NCBI GenBank assembly: GCA_015069065.1
Contig: SVJI01000021.1
Coordinates: 1 to 13,146, forward strand
DNA from: Oscillospiraceae bacterium
GTDB lineage: Bacteria > Bacillota > Clostridia > UMGS1883
DNA: 13,146 bases
Direction of reading: 5' to 3'
Shown here: piece by piece, positions 1 through 7,311 of the stretch
How the letters are laid out: the number at the start of each line of letters is the position of its first letter
Position numbering within the stretch: the first letter of the stretch is position 1
The notes under the pieces: model-generated
What the model saw: the letters and a program-made list of their open reading frames with translations, nothing else
Told to the model about the DNA's origin: nothing
Databases searched by the model: none
Program-made: the position numbers and the translations under genes

Positions 1-448
1 AATAAAGATAGCGGCAAATTCAGATAAAACAGGCAGTAATCTTCAAACTAAAAAGCTTGATGTTTTCGGATTGTCAGCAACATCACCTCTTGTATACAAT
101 ATCAGATTCAAATTTCTTGGTAAATCGGCAGCAGGTTTTGAATGGAGAACAGACCCAAGCAGTTCTTCATATATAAGCTGGTATATTCGTGGAAATGAAG
201 CTGGGTTTTATCATTTTACAGATACAAACTCACCTGCAGCGACAGCAACATTGTCAGACGGAAACTGGTATAACCTGTCTGTAAAATTAACCACTGATGC
301 TGTACAAACTTATATTTATGATGAAAGTGGAAAATTAATAGTATCTACTTCAAAAGCATCAGCTAATTTAGCTAAACCAGCAGATAATTATTTTATATTC
401 AGATTTACAGGACTTACAACAGATGGAATCCTGTTTGATGATGCAAAA
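1..448 (+). repeat. Direct repeat copy A (jelly-roll module)
   Basis: This copy aligns without gaps to 922-1369 at an offset of 921 bases (307 codons). Bases 1-99 match copy B perfectly and 385-448 (64 bases) match perfectly, while about 195-384 is clearly diverged. It codes for the first jelly-roll-like module of the modular protein. The repeat starts before the window edge, so its true left end is not seen. Confidence 0.9.
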
Positions 449-2005
449 CTTTATTGTGTAAACGCTACAGATTATCTTGGCTTTGATGCGGCAGCTTCAA
501 CTGCGCCTGAATCCGTTATTTCAACAGATGGCAGCTTGACATTGAAGTTTGACCAGACGGTTAATCCGACTGTAAATATGTTTACTGTAAAAGACAGCAA
601 TAATGCTACAGTTGAAAACGTGATTGATAGTATTGATATTATTGATTATAACACTGTAAAGGTGAATTTTGACGAATTGGCTAAAGGAACAGCCTATACG
701 CTTGATTTTTCAAGTGTTGTTTCAGCAGGCGGAAGTGCACTCAGCGGTGATGTGAAATCTCTTAGCTTTAAAACTGAAAAGGCAAAGCTGTTTGTGGAAA
801 ATTTTGAATCAGCACATTTCAATTCAAATAAATTTTCTTCTGATTCGGAAATTTTTAATGATGGTGGTTGGACAGGTACATATTATGCATCGACAGAGGG
901 ATATAACGGAGGAACAGATGCAATAAAGATAGCGGCAAATTCAGATAAAACAGGCAGTAATCTTCAAACTAAAAAGCTTGATGTTTTCGGATTGTCAGCA
1001 ACATCACCTCTTGTATACAACATCAGATTCAAATTTCTTGGCAAATCAGCAGCAGGGTTTGAATGGAGAACAGACCCGAGCACTTCTTCATATATAAGCT
1101 GGTATATTCGTGGAAATGAAGATGGTTTCTATTATTTTACAAGCACACAGGCCCCGATGATAACAGCAAAGCTAATGGATGGAATATGGTATAATATGTC
1201 TGTAAAAATAACTACTGATGCTGTACATACATCTATATATGACGAAAATGGAAATAATATAGCAACCTGTTTAAAAGATTCGCCAAATTTAGTTACACCA
1301 GCAAGTAATTATTTTATATTCAGATTTACAGGACTTACAACAGATGGAATCCTGTTTGATGATGCAAAAATGTATTGTGTAGAAGCTACAGACACTGTAA
1401 GCCTTGTTAATACATCTATCGAAAACGGCGATGAGGTAGCAACAGATGGCAGCATCGAATTCACATTTAATGCACCGATTACTGCAACAGAGGATATGTT
1501 TACAATAGACGGCGGTGCAGCAATCAAGGATGTAAAGGTTAAGAACTTTAACACTGCTGTTGTATCCTTTACAGGTCTTAAAAAAGGTGAGCTTACATAC
1601 AATCTCAGCTTTGCAGGATTAAAGAGTGCAGGCGGCAGTGCGCTTAGCAGTGAAAGCGTAAGTGCAATCAGCTTTAAAACACCTGTTGAAGATTTCAAGG
1701 TTGAGAAAGTAAGCGGAGAAATAGTATCAGGCAATGTAGCAAAGGATAGCGAAATAAAGGTTAGTGTTAAAAATCAGACAACTGCCGAGGCAGCAAATGT
1801 AAGTGTTATTTTCGCAATCAAAAAGGCTGACGGAACACTTATTGCAGCAGGTATAGGAGGAACAAAGGCTATTGGTGCATCAAATACTGTAGAATACAGC
1901 TTTATTGCAGCAGATGATTATTCTGATGTTGACAGAATTGAAGTATTTACACTTGATGCCTTAACAACCCTTAAGCCATTGGCAAATGTATTTGAAATAG
2001 AATAA
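2..2005 (+). CDS. Modular exported protein, C-terminal part (jelly-roll/Ig-like repeats), 5' end outside window
   Basis: The frame is open from the first bases, so this is the 3' part of a longer gene; the TTG at 71 is not its start. The visible part has two copies of a 307-residue unit. Each unit has a beta-rich jelly-roll-like domain (bases 2-470 and about 785-1385), opening with a 'NFES' strand and ending 'GILFDDAKxYCV', as in carbohydrate-binding or LamG-like modules. Each is followed by a Big_5/SbsA-type Ig-like domain (about 490-780 and 1400-1685) with the typical 'TDGSxxxxFxxxV', 'MFTV' and 'SAGGSAL' patterns. A last domain (about 1690-2002) ends in a 'LTTLKPLANVFEIE' strand, a type common at the ends of clostridial surface enzymes. 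No LPXTG, SLH or C-terminal membrane segment is present, so any anchor or catalytic domain must lie upstream. The likely role is extracellular binding of polysaccharide or display of an upstream enzyme; the function of the whole protein cannot be told. Confidence 0.85.
   Translation: MKIAANSDKTGSNLQTKKLDVFGLSATSPLVYNIRFKFLGKSAAGFEWRTDPSSSSYISWYIRGNEAGFYHFTDTNSPAATATLSDGNWYNLSVKLTTDAVQTYIYDESGKLIVSTSKASANLAKPADNYFIFRFTGLTTDGILFDDAKLYCVNATDYLGFDAAASTAPESVISTDGSLTLKFDQTVNPTVNMFTVKDSNNATVENVIDSIDIIDYNTVKVNFDELAKGTAYTLDFSSVVSAGGSALSGDVKSLSFKTEKAKLFVENFESAHFNSNKFSSDSEIFNDGGWTGTYYASTEGYNGGTDAIKIAANSDKTGSNLQTKKLDVFGLSATSPLVYNIRFKFLGKSAAGFEWRTDPSTSSYISWYIRGNEDGFYYFTSTQAPMITAKLMDGIWYNMSVKITTDAVHTSIYDENGNNIATCLKDSPNLVTPASNYFIFRFTGLTTDGILFDDAKMYCVEATDTVSLVNTSIENGDEVATDGSIEFTFNAPITATEDMFTIDGGAAIKDVKVKNFNTAVVSFTGLKKGELTYNLSFAGLKSAGGSALSSESVSAISFKTPVEDFKVEKVSGEIVSGNVAKDSEIKVSVKNQTTAEAANVSVIFAIKKADGTLIAAGIGGTKAIGASNTVEYSFIAADDYSDVDRIEVFTLDALTTLKPLANVFEIE
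922..1369 (+). repeat. Direct repeat copy B (jelly-roll module)
   Basis: This is the second copy of the repeat at 1-448, in the same frame. The first mismatch is at 1021 (c versus t at base 100). Identity stays high to about 1110, falls in the middle, and is perfect again over 1306-1369. The Ig-like part that follows (after about 1400) matches copy A only at protein level. Confidence 0.9.
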
Positions 2006-2013
2006 TAAAGTCT

Positions 2014-2064
2014 AATGAGCCTGTATGAGCAACTGGCAAAAACGGGTGCTCATACAGGCTTATT
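2014..2064 (+). terminator. Long intergenic hairpin, possible terminator or attenuator
   Basis: Arms 2014-2031 and 2047-2064 pair over 18 bases, with 13 contiguous Watson-Crick pairs in the core (GCCTGTATGAGCA / TGCTCATACAGGC), one G-U pair and an outer A/T stretch. The loop is 15 bases (2032-2046). It begins 9 bases after the TAA of the upstream gene and ends 32 bases before the next ATG. No run of T follows, only TTATTC, so it is not a textbook rho-independent terminator. It could be a weak terminator, an mRNA processing or stability element, or a regulatory binding site. Confidence 0.5.
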
Positions 2065-2084
2065 CAATAACAGTAAACAACGGG

Positions 2085-2090
2085 AAGGAG
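2085..2090 (+). promoter_or_regulatory. Ribosome binding site that sets the start at 2097
   Basis: AAGGAG lies 6 bases before ATG 2097. It selects this start over the in-frame ATG at 2025, which lies inside the hairpin arm and has no Shine-Dalgarno sequence. The product from 2097 begins directly with a signal peptide. Confidence 0.85.
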
Positions 2091-2096
2091 CAGAAA

Positions 2097-4850
2097 ATGA
2101 AAAAGCTAAGCTTGTTTTTATGTTTCCTTATGCTTTTTATGGGTGTATATTCACCTATAAGTGCGAGTGCAACAGAATCAACAGCAAAGATTTATACTGA
2201 TTTTTCAGGATTGGAATTTAGTAATAATGGCGGTATAAATGCAAACACAAATATAAAAATTGAAGTAGTGAATAAAAATAACGAAAAATTCGGGGGAATT
2301 CTTTTATATGTGTTCCTGCGTGAGGATAAGTCGTTAGCAGGGGTTGAAATGGGGGAAAGCATCAGCTTTGAAGCTGACGAAGCTGCAAAGACCTTTACAT
2401 ATAAAACAAAAAAGAATTATTCTGATGCCAGAGAATTACAAATAATGCTGTGGAATGATATGAAAGAGCTTGTGCCGCTTAGCGGCAGTGTAACTGCACA
2501 AAAGGCATACGGCGCAAACGGACCAAGCTCTCAATACCGCAATTTTGACGAGCAGCCTGATGATAAGATAGCCTCTCAGATGCCGTTGCCGTTTAATATT
2601 GAAAATTATCCACAGGGACTGATAGGTGCTTGTGATTTTAATGATGATACATACGGATATTTTGAAAAGGGCTGGTGCCCCGGAACATGGTCTATAGAAG
2701 AAAACGGCGGTGTTGGTGATTCAGCCTGCGTCAGGGTTGAACAAAGCAGTGCTGCCCGTTCACAGTTACAGCTATATTATAACGATTACAGTGCAAAGTC
2801 CGGTGACTGGTATATAGTAAGCTGTAAGGTTAAAATTGAAAATGCCATAACAGATGCGCCTGAACGATTGTTTATGGAGGTATATGACAGTAACAGAACG
2901 TGGCTTGATGCATCAGATTCCGGGAAAAACAATGACAGTGCAAAGGATAACGAATGGTTTGAAAAGAAAGCCTTGTTAATGATTCCTAAGGGTGAATCAG
3001 ATAACGAAGAATTTTACACATTACGTTTTGGCGGGTATGTAAACACCAATGCACCGGAGGGAACAGTTGCATATTTTGATGATTTTAAGCTGTCAAAGGT
3101 ATATTTTGAGCCTATGGACACCGTATTGGTAACACCTAATTATAAAGGATTTATCTATGGTGATGGCGGTATAAGCGATATTAATCTGCGTGCTTATGTG
3201 AATTCGTATAACGGATATTATAATTTGAACGATTATACTCTGAAAGCAGAATTGACAGATGCAGACGGGAAAATTTATGCAGATGCACAGACAGAAAATG
3301 TAGCGGAAGTAACCGATGTAACATTTTCTTCAAAGGTACTTCCGATGAACAAAGATTCTTATTTATCTGTAAAGCTCGTATCAAAGGAAGACGGAAGTAT
3401 TGTTCAGAAACAGGAATGGACTCTGAGAAAACGGGAGGAAAACTACAGACCGTATATTTATTTTGATGAGCATAACAGATTCATTAAGAACGGAAAAGCA
3501 GAAATTCCTCTTTTCCAGTATGCATGGGGAGGGATATATGAAGAATATATCGATGTTTTGAAAGATACAAAAACCGATGCTTTCACAGTTGCAGGAACAT
3601 ATCATGTGGATTACCGTACCCCACGAATGCAAAAACTGCGTGAGGCTATGGCAGAAAACAATATCGGGGCAAAGCTTGAAACCTGTGGTTATGTGTACAG
3701 TAATCTATACACAGGGCTTCCGCAGACGGTAGTAAAAAAGCAATCAGATGTAAGGCAGCTTCTTAGTGTAATGTGCAACAATTTTAAAACTGACCCACAG
3801 CTTTGGTGCTATTATAACTGGGATGAACAAAACCCTGTTTTATACGGAGAAGAGCTAAGATGGCAAAACGATATTATGGCATCGGTTGACCCTGACCACC
3901 CGACAATGGGCGTTACTGATAAATTGATGGAAGGCAGACCGGGAGTTTTTGCAAAAACGGCTGACATGATAGGCGTTGACCCATACGTTTGCAGAGGGGA
4001 CGAAACAACGGATTTATCGGGCGCAGGCGAAATGGTCAGGAAGATGGGCACTCTAACCCCTAATAAGCCGATATATGCGGTGTTACAGGGATTCTGGTTT
4101 GAAGAACGTGGCGATAATCGTGGACCAAATGAACAGGAATACAGAAATATGGCATGGCAGGCGTTGTGTGAGGGTGCTGTGGCACTTGACAGCTTTTGCT
4201 ATACAAATCTTAAAGAAAATCCATGGGGAGATGTTAAAGATATATGGGAGGGACAGATGAGAGTTTACAGTGAAATTGATGAATTTGAAAATGTTTTACT
4301 GTCAACAGAGCCCTCGCCAAAATACGAACTTGCACAAGATTATGATTGGCTTATGGTTATGAGCAGACGTTACGCAGGAAAATCATATCTTTTTGCGGTA
4401 AATACTCAAAAAAGTAATAAAACCTTGAAAGTGAAATTTGACGGAGCGATAAATGCAAATGAGTATTACAGTAAGACGTCTTTAACAGCCGATGCAGCTG
4501 GATATTTTAATCTTGAAATGGATGAATACGGAGTTGCCATTTTGGAGATTGAGCAGGAAGAATATCTTTCACCACATTGTGAGCTTATAAGATTTGGGGT
4601 ATCAAACGATAATCATACTTATATGGTAATGAATGCGAATGGTGAAAATCCCGTTATAAACATTGATGACGCAGCACAAAGCATCAAATATCTTGTAACA
4701 GCAAGTGAGCGTTCTGAAGTGTATATAAACGATACAAGGGTATCAAAGAATGGTGTGCTTGATATAGCAGATATTAACCAAATAACAGTTAAAATAGTAT
4801 CCGAGGACGGCAACCATACAACAAAGACATATTCTTTAGTAAAACAGTGA
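2097..4850 (+). CDS. Secreted multidomain glycoside-hydrolase-like protein (TIM-barrel type)
   Basis: The product has 917 residues. Residues 1-25 form a signal peptide (MKK, hydrophobic core, cleavage near ISASA). About 26-145 is a small beta domain like the one ending the upstream protein ('YSDARELQIMLWNDMKELVPL'). About 175-335 is a jelly-roll CBM-like domain, starting 'GACDFNDDTYGYFEKGW' and ending 'YFDDFKL'. About 450-745 looks like a clan GH-A-type barrel: 'FLIKNGK'-like entry ('FIKNGKAEIPLFQY'), then 'LWCYYNWDEQNP' with E577 as candidate acid/base, then 'PIYAVLQGFWFEE' (658-670), and 'MAWQALCEGAVALDSFCY', the pattern by which such enzymes close the barrel. About 745-825 is a beta-sandwich and 830-917 an Ig/cadherin-like end. 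The likely role is extracellular cleavage of the polysaccharide whose products the downstream genes use. I cannot assign a GH family number, and the nucleophile is uncertain. No lipobox, LPXTG or SLH is seen, so it is probably released or held by its binding modules. Confidence 0.8.
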   Translation: MKKLSLFLCFLMLFMGVYSPISASATESTAKIYTDFSGLEFSNNGGINANTNIKIEVVNKNNEKFGGILLYVFLREDKSLAGVEMGESISFEADEAAKTFTYKTKKNYSDARELQIMLWNDMKELVPLSGSVTAQKAYGANGPSSQYRNFDEQPDDKIASQMPLPFNIENYPQGLIGACDFNDDTYGYFEKGWCPGTWSIEENGGVGDSACVRVEQSSAARSQLQLYYNDYSAKSGDWYIVSCKVKIENAITDAPERLFMEVYDSNRTWLDASDSGKNNDSAKDNEWFEKKALLMIPKGESDNEEFYTLRFGGYVNTNAPEGTVAYFDDFKLSKVYFEPMDTVLVTPNYKGFIYGDGGISDINLRAYVNSYNGYYNLNDYTLKAELTDADGKIYADAQTENVAEVTDVTFSSKVLPMNKDSYLSVKLVSKEDGSIVQKQEWTLRKREENYRPYIYFDEHNRFIKNGKAEIPLFQYAWGGIYEEYIDVLKDTKTDAFTVAGTYHVDYRTPRMQKLREAMAENNIGAKLETCGYVYSNLYTGLPQTVVKKQSDVRQLLSVMCNNFKTDPQLWCYYNWDEQNPVLYGEELRWQNDIMASVDPDHPTMGVTDKLMEGRPGVFAKTADMIGVDPYVCRGDETTDLSGAGEMVRKMGTLTPNKPIYAVLQGFWFEERGDNRGPNEQEYRNMAWQALCEGAVALDSFCYTNLKENPWGDVKDIWEGQMRVYSEIDEFENVLLSTEPSPKYELAQDYDWLMVMSRRYAGKSYLFAVNTQKSNKTLKVKFDGAINANEYYSKTSLTADAAGYFNLEMDEYGVAILEIEQEEYLSPHCELIRFGVSNDNHTYMVMNANGENPVINIDDAAQSIKYLVTASERSEVYINDTRVSKNGVLDIADINQITVKIVSEDGNHTTKTYSLVKQ

Positions 4851-4872
4851 TGACAACGAAAGGAGAATCTAT

Positions 4873-6273
4873 ATGAATTACAACAATAACAAGGCTGAAA
4901 ATATTAAAATTGCGTATATTGGCGGTGGCTCACGTGGTTGGGCATGGGGACTGATGAGTGATTTGACAAGCACGGAGGAAATTTCAGGTAATGTATATCT
5001 TTATGATATAGATTACGAGGCGGCATGTCACAACGAAATCATAGGAAACAAGTTCAAGGAATGCGACGGGGCAAAAAGCGTATGGACTTATCATGCGGCA
5101 AAGACACCTGAGGAAGCATACATAGATGCAGATTTTGTTATTATCTCCATTCTGCCGGGAACGTTTGACGAAATGGAGTCTGATGTACATACCCCTGAAA
5201 AGTATGGAATTTATCAATCTGTAGGCGATACCAGTGGACCTGGCGGAATTGTAAGAGCAATGCGAATGGTTCCTATGTACGAGGAAATTGCCGAAAACAT
5301 AAAGAAATACTGCCCCAATGCGTGGGTGATAAACTATACAAACCCTATGACGCTTTGTGTAAAAACACTCTACCGGGCATTTCCTCAGATTAAAGCATTC
5401 GGTTGCTGCCATGAAGTGTTCGGCACGCAGAGCCTTCTTATGATAGCACTTGAGGAAATTTGCGGAATTAAAGTGGAAAACAGAAACGAAATTAAGGTTA
5501 ATCCTGTTTCGGTAAACCACTTTACATGGCTGACGGAGGCAAAATACAGAAATATTGACCTGTTTCCTGTATACAGAGAATTTGCAAAGAAGCATGCTAA
5601 GGAAGGCTTTACGGAAAGTTTTGACGAAGGCTGGCTTAACAGTTTGTTTTTCTGTAATCACAAGGTTAAATTTGATTTGTTCAACCGCTATGGATATATT
5701 GCGGCGGCAGGTGACCGCCACCTGGCAGAATTTTGCGAGGGCAAGTGGTATCTTAAAAATCCGCAGTCGGTAAAGGATTGGGGATTTGCGCTTACAACCG
5801 TTGAATGGAGAAAAAATGACCTTAAGGAACGCCTTGAAAAAAGTGAAAAGTACAGAAACGGAGAGCTTCAGTTAGAAATAAAAGGAACAGGTGAAGAGGG
5901 AGTGCATCAGATTAAGGCACTGCTTGGTTTAGGTGACCTTGTTACAAACGTGAATGTGCCCAATAAAGGACAGATTTCAAATCTTCCTATGGGGGCTGTC
6001 GTGGAAACAAATGCTGCATTCAGAAGCGATATGGTAACTCCCATTAATGCAGGTGAGATTCCTCAATCAATTTATCCTTTGGTGGCACGAATCTGCGGAG
6101 AACAGGAACAGCTTTCCGAGGCACTTGCAAAGCGTGATGTTGATGGAATATTTAATGTATTTGCCGCAGACCCGCTTGTTACATGCAGCTATGATGATGC
6201 AAAGCTGCTTTTCAAGGAAATGGTTATGAATACAAAGGATTATCTTAACTCATATGATTTAAGTATGCTTTAA
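4873..6273 (+). CDS. lplD: GH4 family NAD+/Mn2+-dependent glycosidase, LplD-like alpha-galacturonidase
   Basis: The 466-residue product has no signal peptide and should act in the cytoplasm. The N-terminal Rossmann motif is 'IAYIGGGSRGW' (residues 13-23). 'GIYQSVGDTSGPGGIVR' (to 128), 'VINYTNPMT' (152-160), 'FGCCHEVFG' (176-184; C179 as metal ligand) and 'VNHFTW' (H216 as second metal ligand) are the family 4 signatures. 'AAGDRHLAEF' and 'LLGLGDLVTNVNVPN' also fit. GH4 enzymes cleave by NAD+-assisted oxidation and beta-elimination. The text resembles, from memory, B. subtilis LplD, reported as an alpha-galacturonidase; other GH4 members act on alpha-galactosides, alpha-glucosides or 6-phospho-glucosides. 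Start ATG 4873 has AAAGGAGA at 4859-4866 and follows the upstream stop by 22 bases. With the rhamnosidase downstream, removal of GalA from rhamnogalacturonan oligosaccharides is the best reading. Family is near certain; substrate is inferred. Confidence 0.88.
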   Translation: MNYNNNKAENIKIAYIGGGSRGWAWGLMSDLTSTEEISGNVYLYDIDYEAACHNEIIGNKFKECDGAKSVWTYHAAKTPEEAYIDADFVIISILPGTFDEMESDVHTPEKYGIYQSVGDTSGPGGIVRAMRMVPMYEEIAENIKKYCPNAWVINYTNPMTLCVKTLYRAFPQIKAFGCCHEVFGTQSLLMIALEEICGIKVENRNEIKVNPVSVNHFTWLTEAKYRNIDLFPVYREFAKKHAKEGFTESFDEGWLNSLFFCNHKVKFDLFNRYGYIAAAGDRHLAEFCEGKWYLKNPQSVKDWGFALTTVEWRKNDLKERLEKSEKYRNGELQLEIKGTGEEGVHQIKALLGLGDLVTNVNVPNKGQISNLPMGAVVETNAAFRSDMVTPINAGEIPQSIYPLVARICGEQEQLSEALAKRDVDGIFNVFAADPLVTCSYDDAKLLFKEMVMNTKDYLNSYDLSML

Positions 6274-6288
6274 AAAAGAGGTGGTACT

Positions 6289-7311
6289 ATGCAAAGAAAT
6301 CAAAATCCCGTTTTAAAGGTGCTTGACCTAAACAAAAGCATTAAACCCTCTATGCGATACAGTGAAGGGGATTTTTACAAGTGGCAAAAACAGGCAAAGG
6401 AAAAGTTGCAAAAGCTTATGGGGCTTCCTCTTAAAAAGTGCGAGGATTTATTTGAAATTGAATATGAAAAAAAGCATGATGATTATACCGAAATAAGATT
6501 TTCTTTTCAAAGCGAGGACGGATATTTTGTTCCTTGTCATTTGCTTATTCCTGTTGGAGCTTTAGCACCGCTACCTGTTGTTTTATGCCTTCAGGGGCAT
6601 TCTACGGGAATGCATATATCATTGGGAAGAATAAAGTATGAGCGTGACAAGGACTTGATATGCAGCGGAGATCGGGATTTTGCTATAGGTGCAGTTAAAA
6701 GGGGCTTTTGCGCTCTTACAATCGAGCAAAGGGCAATGGGGGAATGCGGCTCAGATGAAGAAGGCTACCCTGCATGCCACGTGAGCACAATGGCGAATCT
6801 TTTAATCGGCAGAACAACAATCGGCGAGCGTGTGTGGGATATTATGCGTACGATTGACGTATTGGAAAAATACTTTCCGCAGATAGATAAGGAAAATATA
6901 ATTTGCCTTGGAAATTCAGGCGGCGGAACGGCAACGCTGTATGCCGCCTGTCTTGAAGAACGTATAAAAACAGCAATAGCAAGCTGTTGCTTTGCAAGCT
7001 TTGATGATTCAATATCTGCTATGTACCACTGTACGTGTAATTTCATTCCGAATATACGAAATTATTTTGATATGGGAGATTTAGCAGGATTAATTGCACC
7101 CAGAAACCTTATTATAGCATCAGGTGAACAGGATACAATTTTCCCACTTGAATCAGCAATTAAATGCTTTGAAATAACTAAGGAGCTTTATAAGCAAACT
7201 AAAGGGAAATGTGTTCACGTTATAGGTGATGGCGGACACAGGTTTTACTACGATAAGGCTTGGAAAGCTTATGATGAGCTGACAAAGAAGGAAATGGGAG
7301 AACAGATATGA
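6289..7311 (+). CDS. Cytoplasmic alpha/beta-hydrolase, probable carbohydrate esterase
   Basis: The 340-residue product has no signal peptide. The alpha/beta-hydrolase fold is shown by 'VVLCLQGHSTG' (oxyanion region, G103-H104), the nucleophile elbow 'LGNSGGG' (S210), 'SGEQDTIFP' (D282 as acid) and 'GDGGHRFY' (H317). A 'IEQRAMGECG' segment (145-154) is typical of the acetyl-xylan-esterase/dienelactone-hydrolase-like group (abhydrolase_7-like) found in plant-glycan loci. The likely reaction is removal of acetyl or methyl esters from imported oligosaccharides so that the neighbouring glycosidases can act. Start ATG 6289 has AGAGGTGG just upstream, 15 bases after the GH4 stop. The last bases overlap the next gene (ATGA), which suggests coupled translation. 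Whether it is an acetyl or methyl esterase cannot be read from the sequence, and a peptidase-like role is not excluded. Confidence 0.8.
   Translation: MQRNQNPVLKVLDLNKSIKPSMRYSEGDFYKWQKQAKEKLQKLMGLPLKKCEDLFEIEYEKKHDDYTEIRFSFQSEDGYFVPCHLLIPVGALAPLPVVLCLQGHSTGMHISLGRIKYERDKDLICSGDRDFAIGAVKRGFCALTIEQRAMGECGSDEEGYPACHVSTMANLLIGRTTIGERVWDIMRTIDVLEKYFPQIDKENIICLGNSGGGTATLYAACLEERIKTAIASCCFASFDDSISAMYHCTCNFIPNIRNYFDMGDLAGLIAPRNLIIASGEQDTIFPLESAIKCFEITKELYKQTKGKCVHVIGDGGHRFYYDKAWKAYDELTKKEMGEQI

Noticed and set aside
71..73. TTG as start of the first gene
   Set aside because: The frame is open upstream to the window edge and the same residues occur inside repeat copy B, so this is an internal codon.
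1309..1734. 141-codon open frame on the minus strand
   Set aside because: It is antisense to the repeat protein and arises from its low-complexity Ser/Thr/Ala coding; no ribosome site fits.
2025..2096. Upstream in-frame start for the secreted enzyme
   Set aside because: It would place 24 polar residues before the signal peptide and lacks a ribosome site; ATG 2097 has AAGGAG at 2085-2090.
2097..2180. Possible lipoprotein signal because of Cys9
   Set aside because: The Cys is inside the hydrophobic core too near the start and has no L-x-G/A-C lipobox; a normal signal-peptidase I site near ASA fits better.
2015..2200. Small plus-strand open frame of 61 codons
   Set aside because: Its start lies in the hairpin, it has no Shine-Dalgarno, and it overlaps the signal-peptide gene in another frame.
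4984..5721. 245-codon open frame on the minus strand
   Set aside because: It lies wholly antisense inside the GH4 gene, whose motifs are intact; the translation is rich in Cys, His and Arg with no recognisable domain.
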